This document shows, piece after piece, positions 32,063 to 40,966 of a DNA stretch of 64,000 bases (its first letter is position 1; every line of letters starts with the position of its first letter). Origin of the DNA: Actinobacteria bacterium UBA2272 (GTDB taxonomy: Bacteria > Actinomycetota > Coriobacteriia > Anaerosomatales > Anaerosomataceae); NCBI GenBank assembly GCA_002347725.1, contig DDXA01000003.1:1-64000 (forward strand), given 5' to 3'. The notes under the pieces are model-generated. The model was given only the letters and a program-made list of their open reading frames with translations, was not told the DNA's origin and did not search any database. The position numbers were made by a program, and so were the translations under genes.

Positions 32063-33597
32063 TGACCGTCCGCACGCCGGTCGCGCTCATCATCATGGAC
32101 GGGTTCGGCATGGCCGAGCCCGGTCCCGGGAACGCGATCTCACTCGCCCGCACGCCGAACCTCGATGCGCTGTTCGCATCGTGCCCGTGGACCACACTCG
32201 TCGCGAGCGGACTGGCCGTCGGGCTACCCGAGGGACAGATGGGCAACTCGGAAGTCGGGCACCTGAACATGGGTGCCGGACGGGTCGTCTACCAGGAGCT
32301 TACGCGCATCAACCTGGCCATAGAGGACGGCAGTCTGAACGCCAATCCTGTGCTGACCGCGGCGATCGACGGTGCGGTCGCTCAAGGGCGCGCCGTACAC
32401 TTCATGGGACTCGTCTCCGATGGCGGCGTCCACAGCCACCAGGAGCACCTCTACGCGCTCGTACGGATGGCGGCCGCCCGGGGGGCGACCCGCATCTTCA
32501 TCCACGCGTTCCTCGACGGGCGCGATGTCCCGCCGTCGAGCGGGCTGCGCTATGTCGAGCAGCTCGAGCGGGTCCTCGCCGATGTCGGAGTGGGTCGAGT
32601 GGCAAGCGTCATGGGTCGCTACTACGCCATGGACCGCGACAACCGATGGGAACGCGTCGAGCGTGCGTGGCGGGGGATGGTCCTCGGCGAAGGGACATCT
32701 GTCGTCTCGGCCACGCAGGGAATCGCGGACTCATACGTGCGCGGCGTGACTGACGAGTTCGTCGAGCCGGTGGTCGTCACCGGTGCCGACGGCGCGCCCA
32801 TCGGCACGCTTGCCGACGGTGACGCGCTCGTCTTCTTCAACTTCCGGCCGGACCGGGCGCGGGAGATCACGCGCGCGCTGGTCGACCCCGGATTCGCCCA
32901 CTTCGAGCGTCCCGTAACGCCCGGCTTGCGTTTCGTGTGCCTGACAGAGTACGACCCCACCATTCCCGCACCGGTCGCCTATGCCAAGGACCTGCCGTGC
33001 TGCGTGCTGTCCGACGTGCTCGCCGAGGCGGGGCTGCGCCAGCTCCACATCGCCGAGACCGAGAAGTACGCACACGTCACCTTCTTCTTCAATGGCGGTG
33101 CCGAGCAGCCCAAGGCAGGCGAGGTGCGTCTGCTGGTCCCGAGTCCCAAGGTCCCCACCTACGATCTCCAGCCAGAAATGAGCGCGCCGGAGGTCACGCA
33201 GCGGCTCGTGGAGGCCATCGGTGCGGATGCGGCCGACTTCTACGTCGTGAACTACGCCAACTGCGACATGGTCGGCCACACCGGTGTCCTGGAGGCTGCG
33301 GTTGCGGCCGTGGAAGCAGTGGACGCGGGCGTCGGCGCCGTCGTCGCCGCCATTCGCGCCCGGGGAGGCTCGGCGATCATCACCGCCGATCATGGCAACG
33401 CCGAGCAGATGCGTGATGCCGAGGCCGGTGGTGCGTTCACGGCCCACACGCTGAGCCCGGTGCCGTGCATCGTCGTTGGCGACGGTGCCGGGGCGCTTCG
33501 CGCCGACGGGATCCTCGCCGATGTCGCACCCACCGTGTGCGACCTTCTCGGTATCGCTCAGCCTGCCGAGTGGACCGGACGAACGCTCATCGCGTGA
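32062..33597 (+). CDS. gpmI: 2,3-bisphosphoglycerate-independent phosphoglycerate mutase
   Basis: A 511-residue metal-dependent mutase converting 3- to 2-phosphoglycerate. IMDGFG near residue 11 and NSEVGHLNMGAGR with catalytic Ser63 are the alkaline-phosphatase-superfamily marks; HSHQEHLY, FLDGRDVPP, NFRPDRAREIT and ITADHGNAEQM complete the metal sites. GTG 32062 overlaps the tpiA stop, coupling the three genes. Enolase is not in the window. Confidence 0.97.
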   Translation: MTVRTPVALIIMDGFGMAEPGPGNAISLARTPNLDALFASCPWTTLVASGLAVGLPEGQMGNSEVGHLNMGAGRVVYQELTRINLAIEDGSLNANPVLTAAIDGAVAQGRAVHFMGLVSDGGVHSHQEHLYALVRMAAARGATRIFIHAFLDGRDVPPSSGLRYVEQLERVLADVGVGRVASVMGRYYAMDRDNRWERVERAWRGMVLGEGTSVVSATQGIADSYVRGVTDEFVEPVVVTGADGAPIGTLADGDALVFFNFRPDRAREITRALVDPGFAHFERPVTPGLRFVCLTEYDPTIPAPVAYAKDLPCCVLSDVLAEAGLRQLHIAETEKYAHVTFFFNGGAEQPKAGEVRLLVPSPKVPTYDLQPEMSAPEVTQRLVEAIGADAADFYVVNYANCDMVGHTGVLEAAVAAVEAVDAGVGAVVAAIRARGGSAIITADHGNAEQMRDAEAGGAFTAHTLSPVPCIVVGDGAGALRADGILADVAPTVCDLLGIAQPAEWTGRTLIA

Positions 33598-33615
33598 GCG
33601 CTTCACTGGTTCGAC

Positions 33616-33645
33616 TTGAGCCATATGACCGGCCGAGGCTATACT
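33616..33645 (+). promoter_or_regulatory. Promoter of secG
   Basis: TTGAGC (33616-33621) and TATACT (33640-33645) are 18 bp apart and lie about 60 bp upstream of the secG start. Confidence 0.6.
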
Positions 33646-33703
33646 GATTCGGTTCGTCTGGAGACTGTGACCGTCGTGTTGCGGCGGTGTGAAGGAGAGT
33701 GTC

Positions 33704-33949
33704 GTGGAAGGCATCGCATACGTAGTCATCGCTGTGCATGTGATATGCGCGATCGGCCTGGTTCTATTCGTACTCCTGCATTCCGGCAAGGGCACCGGCG
33801 TGTCGTCTCTGTTCGGTGCGGGGATGCCCGCCTCGGCGACCGGCACCGGTATGATCGAGAAGAACCTCGATCGCATCACGCTCGGTTTCGGCGCAGGTTA
33901 CGTGCTGTCGGCGCTGCTGCTGATGCTTGTCTATCGCCCCGGCGTCTAG
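33704..33949 (+). CDS. secG: Protein-export membrane protein SecG
   Basis: An 81-residue SecG, an accessory subunit of the SecYEG translocon. Two hydrophobic helices (about residues 2-24 and 56-76) flank the conserved cytoplasmic loop LLHSGKGTGVSSLFGAG. GTG 33704 is used because GAAGGAG lies 6 bp upstream; a GTG at 33689 overlaps that site. A strong terminator follows, so it is probably monocistronic. Confidence 0.9.
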   Translation: MEGIAYVVIAVHVICAIGLVLFVLLHSGKGTGVSSLFGAGMPASATGTGMIEKNLDRITLGFGAGYVLSALLLMLVYRPGV

Positions 33950-33980
33950 GTGTCGGTGACATCTGCAGGGAACATCGATC

Positions 33981-34007
33981 GAGGGGTCCGCATTGAGCGG
34001 GCCCCTC
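33981..34007 (+). terminator. Terminator after secG
   Basis: GAGGGGTCCGC and GCGGGCCCCTC pair over 11 bp (one T-G) around a five-base loop. It is followed by a mixed sequence without a long T-run. Confidence 0.7.
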
Positions 34008-34227
34008 AGCTGTCTGACGTTGCGGGTGCATCATCTTGCTTGCACTTCGATACAAAGAGGAAGAGACTTAGACGTTAGTCATACGGAGCAGGCGCGACAG
34101 GCGTGACCAGGGATCACCACCACACCTGTCGCACGAGCAGCCGTAGGGAGGGATGGTTAGGCGACCAGCTGTTCGACCGCAGAGTACGGCACCACGTTCG
34201 ATCCACGTTTTGGAGGGAGGCTCTACA

Positions 34228-35883
34228 TTGTCTGAGCGATTCCGCAAAGGTCTTGCCCTCGTGCTCGCCCTTGCGCTGGCCGCAACCATGCTGGCCGCAG
34301 GTGGCTGTACGACCAAGACCGACGAAGAGCCGGGCGAAGAGCCCGCGGTTGATGAGAAGGTAGGCGGTACGTTCAACTTCTACATCAGCGAGCCGGCGTT
34401 CATCGATCCGATCAACCTGCAGGAGTCCGAGGGTACGCAGGTCGGCCAGTCCGTCTTTGACAGCCTTGTCACGTTCGACCCGCTGACCTCTGAGGTCAAG
34501 CCGGCCGCAGCGGAGAGCTGGGAGTCCAACGACGACGCGACCGTGTGGACGTTCTACCTCGTGCAGGGTGCGAAGTTCCACAATGGCCGTGAGGTCACCG
34601 CGCAGGACTTCAAGTACGCGTGGGAGCGCATCTGCACCCCCGCCAACAAGTCCGAGATCGCCTATCACCTGGGCGTCGTGAAGGGTTACGACGAGATGCA
34701 GGCCGAGACGGCGACCGAGCTTGAGGGTGTCAAGGTCGTCGATGACTACACGCTCGAGGTGACGCTCAACTACGCGTTCGCCGACTTCGAGTATGTCGTC
34801 GGTCACCCGGCGTTGGCTCCGGTTCCGGCCGAAGCGGTCGACGCCGACCCGGCCGCGTTCGCTGACATGCCGATCGGCAACGGCCCGTTCAAGATGGCCG
34901 AGCCGTGGGCGCACGACCAGTACATCAAGGTCGTCAAGTTCGATGACTACTACGGTGAAGAGCCGTACATCGACGGTGTCGACTTCAAGATCCTGTCCGA
35001 TCAGGACGCCGCGTTCCTGGAGTTCCAGGCCGGCAACGTCGACTTCGTGCCGATCCCGTCCGGTCAGATCCAGGCCACAGTGGACGAGTACGGCGAGAGC
35101 CCCGACGGCTACACCGTCAACCCGGGCGAGCAGGTCAGCCTTGGCGAGGAACTCGCCATCTATTACCTGCTGGTGAACAACGAGGACGAGACCCTCAAGG
35201 ATCCCGCCGTCCGCAACGCTATGTCGCTCGCGATCGATCGCCAGGACATCTGCGACAAGGTCTTCGAGGGCACACGCGTCCCCGCGACGGGTATCGTCCC
35301 GCCGGGTATCGTCGGTCACACACCGGACGCCTTCAAGTCGTCGAAGTATGACGTCGAGGCGGCCAAGGCCGCTCTTGCCGAGGCCGGCTATCCTGACGGC
35401 GCCGGGTTCCCGAAGATCAGCCTCGAGTACAACTCCGGTTCCGGCCACGAGGACATCCTCCAGCTCGTCCAGGAGGACCTCAAGGCGATCGGTATCGAGA
35501 GTGAGCTTGTCGGCTCCGAGTGGGCGCAGTACCTCGACAAGCTGGGTGCGAAGGACTACCAGGTCGGCCGTCTGGGCTGGATCGCTGACTACCCGATCAT
35601 GGACAACTTCCTGTACCCGTTGTTCAAGACCGGCAGCACGGACAACTACGCGTTCTACTCCAACGCCGATGTCGATGCGAAGCTGGATGAGGCTCGCATG
35701 ATCGTCGACGATGACGAGCGTGTGGCGCAGTATCAGGAGATCGAGAAGATCGTCGGCGATGCCTCAGCCGTCATCCCGATGTTCTACTACCGTCACACTC
35801 GCGTAGCTTCCGATCGCGTCAACGAAGGAATCTACAGCCCGAACGGTCTGTTCACGTTCGAGTCGGTGTGGCTCACCAAGTAG
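34228..35883 (+). CDS. Peptide ABC transporter substrate-binding lipoprotein
   Basis: A 551-residue SBP family 5 (OppA/DppA) protein. The signal peptide ends in a lipobox, AAGGC near residue 27, so it should be lipid-anchored outside the membrane. GGTFNFYISEPAFIDPINLQESEGTQV and TVWTFYLVQGAKFHNGREVTAQDFKYAWER are family signatures. TTG 34228 follows GGAGGGAGG by 7 bp. It captures peptides for the permease genes that follow. The 220-bp leader holds no riboswitch that I recognise. Confidence 0.93.
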   Translation: MSERFRKGLALVLALALAATMLAAGGCTTKTDEEPGEEPAVDEKVGGTFNFYISEPAFIDPINLQESEGTQVGQSVFDSLVTFDPLTSEVKPAAAESWESNDDATVWTFYLVQGAKFHNGREVTAQDFKYAWERICTPANKSEIAYHLGVVKGYDEMQAETATELEGVKVVDDYTLEVTLNYAFADFEYVVGHPALAPVPAEAVDADPAAFADMPIGNGPFKMAEPWAHDQYIKVVKFDDYYGEEPYIDGVDFKILSDQDAAFLEFQAGNVDFVPIPSGQIQATVDEYGESPDGYTVNPGEQVSLGEELAIYYLLVNNEDETLKDPAVRNAMSLAIDRQDICDKVFEGTRVPATGIVPPGIVGHTPDAFKSSKYDVEAAKAALAEAGYPDGAGFPKISLEYNSGSGHEDILQLVQEDLKAIGIESELVGSEWAQYLDKLGAKDYQVGRLGWIADYPIMDNFLYPLFKTGSTDNYAFYSNADVDAKLDEARMIVDDDERVAQYQEIEKIVGDASAVIPMFYYRHTRVASDRVNEGIYSPNGLFTFESVWLTK

Positions 35884-35943
35884 CAGCCGCCAAAGCGGTC
35901 TGACGGCTTACGACGTCTGCCTCTCTCACAGAAGACGGATCCC

Positions 35944-36915
35944 ATGCTCAAGTACGTGTTCAGACGCATACTTCAGATGATTCCGGTGTTCCTCGGGGTC
36001 ACGCTCATCCTCTTCGCGCTCCGCATCCCCGGTCTGCTGCCGGGAGACCCCGTCCAGCTGATCGTCGGCGAGCGCGAGCTCACACCCGCCTTGCGTGCGC
36101 AGATCGAGGAGGAGCACCACCTGAACGAGTCCGTTCCGGTGCAGTACGGCTACTACATCTCCGGAATCTTGCAGGGTGACCTTGGCCGGTCGCTTCAGAA
36201 GAACCGCACGGTCACCGACATCCTGCTCGACAAGTTCCCCAACACCGCGCGGCTCGCCGTCTCGGCGATCCTCGTCGAGATCATCATCGGTCTTCTGGCC
36301 GGCATCATCTCGGCGGTCAAGCAGTACTCGTTCTGGGACGTGGTGGTGACGCTCTCCACGTCGATCCTTGTATCGGTGCCGGTGTTCTGGCTCGGCATGC
36401 TCTTACAGATGTTCTTCGGCATCAAAATCAAACAGTGGACCGGCGGGGCGTTCTCCCTGCCGATGTCGGGCATGGGTTCGCCGCCCGACCTCGTCCACCT
36501 CATCCTTCCGTCAATCACCCTGGCGTCGGTCTCGACTGCATACGTGGCGCGCATCATGCGCAGCCAGATGCTCGAGGCCATGGGTCAGGACTACATACGC
36601 ACCGCCATGGCCAAAGGTCTCTCAGAGCGTGTGGTCGTGTTCAAGCACGCACTCAAGAACGCACTCATCCCTGTCGTCACGTTCATCGGCATCGATCTTG
36701 GTGCGCTGATGGGTGGCGCCATCCTGACCGAGAGCGTGTTCTCGTGGCCCGGCGTCGGACGTGAGATCTACCTCGCGGTCATGCAGCGCGACTGGCCGGT
36801 GGTCATGGGTGGTGTGGTCGTCGTCGTGCTGATCGTCATGTTCGTCAACCTGTTGGTCGACATCAGCTACGCGGTGCTCGACCCACGCATCAGATACGGA
36901 GGTACCACCGAATGA
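35944..36915 (+). CDS. Dipeptide/oligopeptide ABC transporter permease, DppB/OppB type
   Basis: A 323-residue permease with six transmembrane helices. The N-terminal FRRILQMIPVFLGVTLILFAL and the EAA loop, EAMGQDYIRTAMAKGLSERVVVFKHALKNALIPVVT, are diagnostic. It pairs with the next gene product to form the channel. ATG 35944; its stop overlaps the next start by 4 bp. Confidence 0.93.
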   Translation: MLKYVFRRILQMIPVFLGVTLILFALRIPGLLPGDPVQLIVGERELTPALRAQIEEEHHLNESVPVQYGYYISGILQGDLGRSLQKNRTVTDILLDKFPNTARLAVSAILVEIIIGLLAGIISAVKQYSFWDVVVTLSTSILVSVPVFWLGMLLQMFFGIKIKQWTGGAFSLPMSGMGSPPDLVHLILPSITLASVSTAYVARIMRSQMLEAMGQDYIRTAMAKGLSERVVVFKHALKNALIPVVTFIGIDLGALMGGAILTESVFSWPGVGREIYLAVMQRDWPVVMGGVVVVVLIVMFVNLLVDISYAVLDPRIRYGGTTE

Positions 36916-37898
36916 GCGCCGACAGGCAGCATCCTGACGGTGGGGATCTCCACACGCCGCGAGGGCCGCTCGATGCAGGTGGCCATGAGCTGCAGGATCA
37001 GCCGCCCCGAACCCTGGTTCCTGCGGTGCCCGAGGTCACCGCGCATCCTTCCCGCACGCTGTGGGGAGATGCATGGATGCGCCTTCGCAAGAACAAGCTC
37101 GCTATCGCCGGCCTTACCTGGATCACCTTCATCATCATCGTGACCGTCTCTGCTGACCTGTGGGTCCCACAGAACTTCGCCGAACCCACATCGACCGAGT
37201 TCGCGAGCATGCAGGCGCCGTCGGCGGACCACCCGTTCGGTACCGACCGGATAGGACGTGACGTGTTCTCCCGCGTCGTCTACGGTGCGCGCGTGTCGCT
37301 CGCCGTCGGCATCCTGGCCGTCAGCATCTCGCTCGTGATAGGGCTCGCGCTCGGCTCGCTCTCCGGCTACTACGGGGGGCTGCTCGACGCGTTCGTCATG
37401 CGAACGGCCGACATCTTCTTCGCGTTCCCGTACACGCTGTTCGCCATTGCGCTCCTGGCGGTGTTGGGTCCGAGTTATCGCAACGTCTTCATCGCCATCG
37501 GCATCCTCGGCTGGCCGTCGATCGCTCGCGTGCTGCGGAGCTCGATCCTCTCGGTCAAGGAGAACGAGTACGTCGATGCCGCGCGGGCCATGGGCGCGTC
37601 GGATCTGCGTATCATGCTCCGCCACATCATGCCCAACGCCATCGCGCCGATCATCGTGTACGGCACGATGAGCATCGGCGGCGCCATCATCACCGAGGCG
37701 GCGCTTTCGTACCTCGGCATGGGCGTCCAGCCGCCGACGCCGTCGTGGGGCGGCATGCTCTCGGAGGCCAAGGCCCTCATGATCCCCGCACCGTGGCTCA
37801 CGGTGTGGCCCGGTTTCGCCATCCTGACCACCGTGCTCTCGTTCGTTCTCATGGGCGACGGTCTGCGGGATGCACTCGACGTGAAGATGAAGGACTGA
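36912..37898 (+). CDS. Dipeptide/oligopeptide ABC transporter permease, DppC/OppC type
   Basis: A 328-residue permease. An N-terminal soluble tail of about 60 residues precedes LRKNKLAIAGLTWITFIIIV; then GTDRIGRDVFSRVVYGARVSL and the EAA loop ENEYVDAARAMGASDLRIMLRHIMPNAIAPI. ATG 36912 overlaps the upstream permease (ATGA). One base separates its stop from the next ATG. Confidence 0.93.
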   Translation: MSADRQHPDGGDLHTPRGPLDAGGHELQDQPPRTLVPAVPEVTAHPSRTLWGDAWMRLRKNKLAIAGLTWITFIIIVTVSADLWVPQNFAEPTSTEFASMQAPSADHPFGTDRIGRDVFSRVVYGARVSLAVGILAVSISLVIGLALGSLSGYYGGLLDAFVMRTADIFFAFPYTLFAIALLAVLGPSYRNVFIAIGILGWPSIARVLRSSILSVKENEYVDAARAMGASDLRIMLRHIMPNAIAPIIVYGTMSIGGAIITEAALSYLGMGVQPPTPSWGGMLSEAKALMIPAPWLTVWPGFAILTTVLSFVLMGDGLRDALDVKMKD

Positions 37899-37899
37899 C

Positions 37900-38922
37900 A
37901 TGGGTTCACTGCTCGAGGTCACCGACCTCAAGACGCATTTCCACACGCGTGACGGGGTAGTGAAGGCCGTTGACGGCGTGAGCTTCTCGCTCGCCGAGGG
38001 CCAGACACTCGCGATCGTCGGCGAGTCCGGGTCCGGCAAGTCCGTGACGGCGTTGTCGCTCATGCGTCTGATCGCCGACCCGCCCGGCAAGATCGCGGGG
38101 GGACGTATCCTGTTCCGGGACGAAAACGTACTCGAGATGAGCGACGAGCAGATCCGCTCGCTGCGTGGAGATCGCATCGCGATGATCTTCCAAGATCCGA
38201 TGACGTCGCTCAACCCGGTGTTCCGCGTCGGCTATCAGATAGCCGAGGCGCTCCGGCTCCACAAAGGGATGGACCGCAAGGCCGCCAACGCCCGCGCCGT
38301 CGAGATGCTCGAACTCGTTGGCATCCCCAACGCGCCGAGCCGTGCACGCGACTACCCGCACCAGTTCTCGGGCGGCATGCGGCAGCGCGGCATGATCGCG
38401 ATGGCGCTCGCGTGCGACCCAGACATCCTCATCGCCGACGAGCCCACCACGGCGCTCGACGTGACGATCCAGGCGCAGATCCTCGAGCTCATGATCGAGA
38501 TGCAGCAGCGCACAGGCGCCGCGATCATCATGATCACGCACGATCTCGGCGTGGTCGCGGACATGGCCAACGATGTCATGGTCATGTACGCGGGCAGGCA
38601 GGTCGAGTACGGGACGACCGATGACGTGTACTATCGCCCGCTCCATCCGTACACGTGGGGTCTTCTCGACAGCCTGCCGAGGCACGACATCAGCGAGAAG
38701 GGCGATCTGTGTCCGATCAACGGGCAGCCCCCGAGTCTGATCGACATCCCGTCTGGTTGCGCGTTCCACCCTCGCTGTCCGTATGCGAAGGACGTGTGTC
38801 GCACCGACGTGCCCGAGTTGCGCGAGATCGAGCCCGGACATAGCTCGGCGTGTCACTTCTCCGGAGAGCCTGAGTTCACGCGTGACGTCATGCCGTGCTC
38901 TGCCGACATGGAGGTGGAGTAG
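37900..38922 (+). CDS. Dipeptide/oligopeptide ABC transporter ATPase, DppD/OppD type
   Basis: A 340-residue ABC ATPase. Walker A GESGSGKS, signature FSGGMRQR, Walker B ILIADEPT, and the C-terminal oligopeptide-transporter domain with GCAFHPRCPYAKDVC, whose cysteines bind a [4Fe-4S] cluster in some homologues. It forms a heterodimer with the next product. Its stop directly abuts the next ATG. Confidence 0.94.
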   Translation: MGSLLEVTDLKTHFHTRDGVVKAVDGVSFSLAEGQTLAIVGESGSGKSVTALSLMRLIADPPGKIAGGRILFRDENVLEMSDEQIRSLRGDRIAMIFQDPMTSLNPVFRVGYQIAEALRLHKGMDRKAANARAVEMLELVGIPNAPSRARDYPHQFSGGMRQRGMIAMALACDPDILIADEPTTALDVTIQAQILELMIEMQQRTGAAIIMITHDLGVVADMANDVMVMYAGRQVEYGTTDDVYYRPLHPYTWGLLDSLPRHDISEKGDLCPINGQPPSLIDIPSGCAFHPRCPYAKDVCRTDVPELREIEPGHSSACHFSGEPEFTRDVMPCSADMEVE

Positions 38923-39963
38923 ATGTCCGAGCTTCTCCGTGTCGATGGGCTGGTCAAGTACTTCGGGGTAGAGCAGGGAGTGCTTGCGTCCCGTCTTGGC
39001 AAGAAGGTCCATGCCGTGGACGGCGTTTCGTTCTCGGTCAACTCGGGCGAGACTCTTGGTCTCGTCGGCGAGTCAGGGTGCGGCAAGTCAACTGCCGGCC
39101 GCTGCATCATCCGGCTGCTCGAGCCGACCGCCGGTTCGGTCACCTTCGACGGTATCGATGTGCTGGCGCTCAAGGGCAAGGCGCTTCAGGCGTTCCGCCG
39201 GGATGTGCAGTTCATCTTCCAGGATCCGTACGCGTCGCTCAATCCGCGCATGACGATCGGTGAGATCGTGTGGGAGCCGCTCGTCGTGCACGGCATCGGC
39301 ACTCCGGAGGAGCGACGCAGTCGAGCCAAGGAGCTCCTCGAGGTCGTCGGCCTGAACCCCGAGCACATCAACCGCTACCCGCACGAGTTCTCGGGCGGAC
39401 AGCGGCAGCGGATCGGGATCGCCCGGGCGCTCGCTCTCAACCCCCGGCTCATCATCTGCGACGAGCCGGTCTCCGCCCTCGACGTCTCGATCCAGGCACA
39501 GGTCATCAACCTGCTCGACGAACTGCAGGACAAGTTCGGGCTCACGTACGTGTTCATCGCCCACGATCTCTCGGTGGTGCGGCACATCTCGGACCGCGTC
39601 GCGGTCATGTACCTCGGCAAGATCGTGGAGACCGGGGACTGGAAGGGTCTGTACGACGAGCCCCATCACCCGTACACGCAGTCGCTCCTCTCCGCGGTGC
39701 CGGTCCCGGACCCCGTGAAGCAGCGCCAGCGCGAAAGAATCATCCTCCAGGGCGACGTACCGAGCCCCATCGATCCGCCCACAGGCTGCCGGTTCCACAC
39801 GCGGTGTCCCATCGCGCAGTTCCCGCGGTGCAGCACCGAGGAGCCGGAGCTCCGCGAGGTAGCTCCCGGGCACGAGGCCGCGTGCCATTTCGCGTCCCCG
39901 TTCCCCATCCCCGTGAGCGCTCAGTCGCACTCTGTGGCTGTCTCGGGTGCCGATGCGACGTAG
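38923..39963 (+). CDS. Dipeptide/oligopeptide ABC transporter ATPase, DppF/OppF type
   Basis: A 346-residue ABC ATPase. Walker A GESGCGKST, signature FSGGQRQR, Walker B IICDEPVSALDVS, and C-terminal GCRFHTRCPIAQFPRCS. It is the second ATPase subunit and last gene of the five-gene peptide uptake operon. ATG 38923 directly follows the previous stop. Confidence 0.94.
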   Translation: MSELLRVDGLVKYFGVEQGVLASRLGKKVHAVDGVSFSVNSGETLGLVGESGCGKSTAGRCIIRLLEPTAGSVTFDGIDVLALKGKALQAFRRDVQFIFQDPYASLNPRMTIGEIVWEPLVVHGIGTPEERRSRAKELLEVVGLNPEHINRYPHEFSGGQRQRIGIARALALNPRLIICDEPVSALDVSIQAQVINLLDELQDKFGLTYVFIAHDLSVVRHISDRVAVMYLGKIVETGDWKGLYDEPHHPYTQSLLSAVPVPDPVKQRQRERIILQGDVPSPIDPPTGCRFHTRCPIAQFPRCSTEEPELREVAPGHEAACHFASPFPIPVSAQSHSVAVSGADAT

Positions 39964-39999
39964 GCACGAGACGCTCTAGGCAGGCGCAGGAGGTCTTGT

Positions 40000-40005
40000 T
40001 ATACT
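40000..40005 (+). promoter_or_regulatory. -10 box of tRNA-Leu promoter
   Basis: GTTATACTC contains a TATACT hexamer 30 bp upstream of the tRNA 5' end. No clear -35 was seen. Confidence 0.5.
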
Positions 40006-40034
40006 CTCGTTCGCTGTCCCCTCGGGGACGCTTC

Positions 40035-40120
40035 GTCCGAGTGGCGGAATGGCAGACGCGCTAGGTTGAGGGCCTAGTGCCCGCAAGGGCGTGCGAGTTC
40101 AACTCTCGCCTCGGACACCA
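40035..40120 (+). tRNA. tRNA-Leu (anticodon GAG)
   Basis: Acceptor stem GTCCGAG/CTCGGAC, anticodon stem CTAGG/CCTAG with loop TTGAGGG (anticodon GAG, reads CUC/CUU), a long variable arm TGCCCGCAAGGGCGT as expected for leucine, and T-arm GCGAGTTCAACTCTCGC. CCA is encoded at 40118-40120. Confidence 0.96.
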
Positions 40121-40128
40121 GCGATACA

Positions 40129-40159
40129 CAGGGCCCCCACCGTCTCGGTGGGGGCCCTG
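40129..40159 (+). terminator. Terminator after tRNA-Leu
   Basis: A perfect 14-bp stem (CAGGGCCCCCACCG and its complement) with a three-base loop, followed by TTGG. Confidence 0.85.
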
Positions 40160-40227
40160 TTGGATTGCCGGATCCGACGGGAGGGGCGCGTGTCGACACC
40201 GTCGTCACCCGGGCACCGCCGCACGGC

Positions 40228-40233
40228 TATACT
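40228..40233 (+). promoter_or_regulatory. -10 box for radical-SAM-like operon
   Basis: TATACT lies 29 bp upstream of GTG 40262, which argues against earlier in-frame starts. No good -35 is seen. Confidence 0.5.
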
Positions 40234-40261
40234 TGAAGTCCGGCTGAGCGAGGGGGACTGC

Positions 40262-40966
40262 GTGATCGGGTTCGTTGCGATCAAGGTGGGAGAGGGCGCG
40301 CCCCTCGGGTGCGCGCGATGCGCGGCGCCGACGTCGGCCGTCTATCACCCGACGGACGTGATCGTCGCGCAGATCGCCGCCGAGGCAGATGCGTGGCAGG
40401 GTGTCCCGGGACCCAACATCGTACTGACCGGCCCGGAGCCGTTCGCCCACCCCGCGCTCCCCGAACTGGTGAGCGCGTGTGTCGAGGCCGGTTTCGAGCG
40501 CATCGCCATCGAAACGGACGGCGGCGCGCTTGCGTCACCCGCACACGCTACCGGCGCGCTCGGCGCGGGGGTGAGACATCTGTACGTCCGGGTACTCGCC
40601 GCCAACCAGGCCGCCGCAGATGCGTTGACCGGTCGGCCAGGACTCGGCCGGGCCGTGGCGACGGGGGTTGCGGCGTACCGGGAGGCCGCATCTCGCGCCG
40701 GTGCGAGCGTGGCGGTCACCGTGATCGTCCCGGTGTGCCGTCACACGCTCGACGCTCTGCCGGCCACGATCGCGATGCTCTCGGCATGGGAGATCGACGC
40801 CATCAGGCTTGTTCCCGCAGGCGACGTGCCCGCTTCGGCAAGCGCGGTCGTCGCGGCGGCGTGCGACACGGGCATGGTGAACCGGATGTGGGTGGAAGCC
40901 GACCCCACCCTCGCTCTGCCGGAGTCACATCGGCTTCATCACGTCGCAGGTGGGTGGAGCCGATGA
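40262..40966 (+). CDS. Degenerate radical SAM-like protein
   Basis: A 234-residue protein with the first half of a radical SAM barrel: an NIVLTGPEPFAHPALPELVSACVEAGFERIAIETDGG stretch corresponds to the GGEP motif and the following helix and strand. The cluster motif CxxxCxxC is incomplete: Ala13 replaces the first Cys, leaving Cys17 and Cys20. GTG 40262 with GAGGGGG upstream is the best start. It probably cannot bind the normal [4Fe-4S] cluster and may be a non-catalytic partner of the intact radical SAM enzyme whose start overlaps its stop. Confidence 0.7.
   Translation: MIGFVAIKVGEGAPLGCARCAAPTSAVYHPTDVIVAQIAAEADAWQGVPGPNIVLTGPEPFAHPALPELVSACVEAGFERIAIETDGGALASPAHATGALGAGVRHLYVRVLAANQAAADALTGRPGLGRAVATGVAAYREAASRAGASVAVTVIVPVCRHTLDALPATIAMLSAWEIDAIRLVPAGDVPASASAVVAAACDTGMVNRMWVEADPTLALPESHRLHHVAGGWSR

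Noticed and set aside
34074..34080. GTTAGTC as another attC core
   Set aside because: There is no partner core or paired arms nearby; chance match.
34010..34227. Riboswitch or T-box in the leader of the peptide-transporter operon
   Set aside because: No recognisable aptamer core, specifier loop or antiterminator was found in the 220-bp leader.
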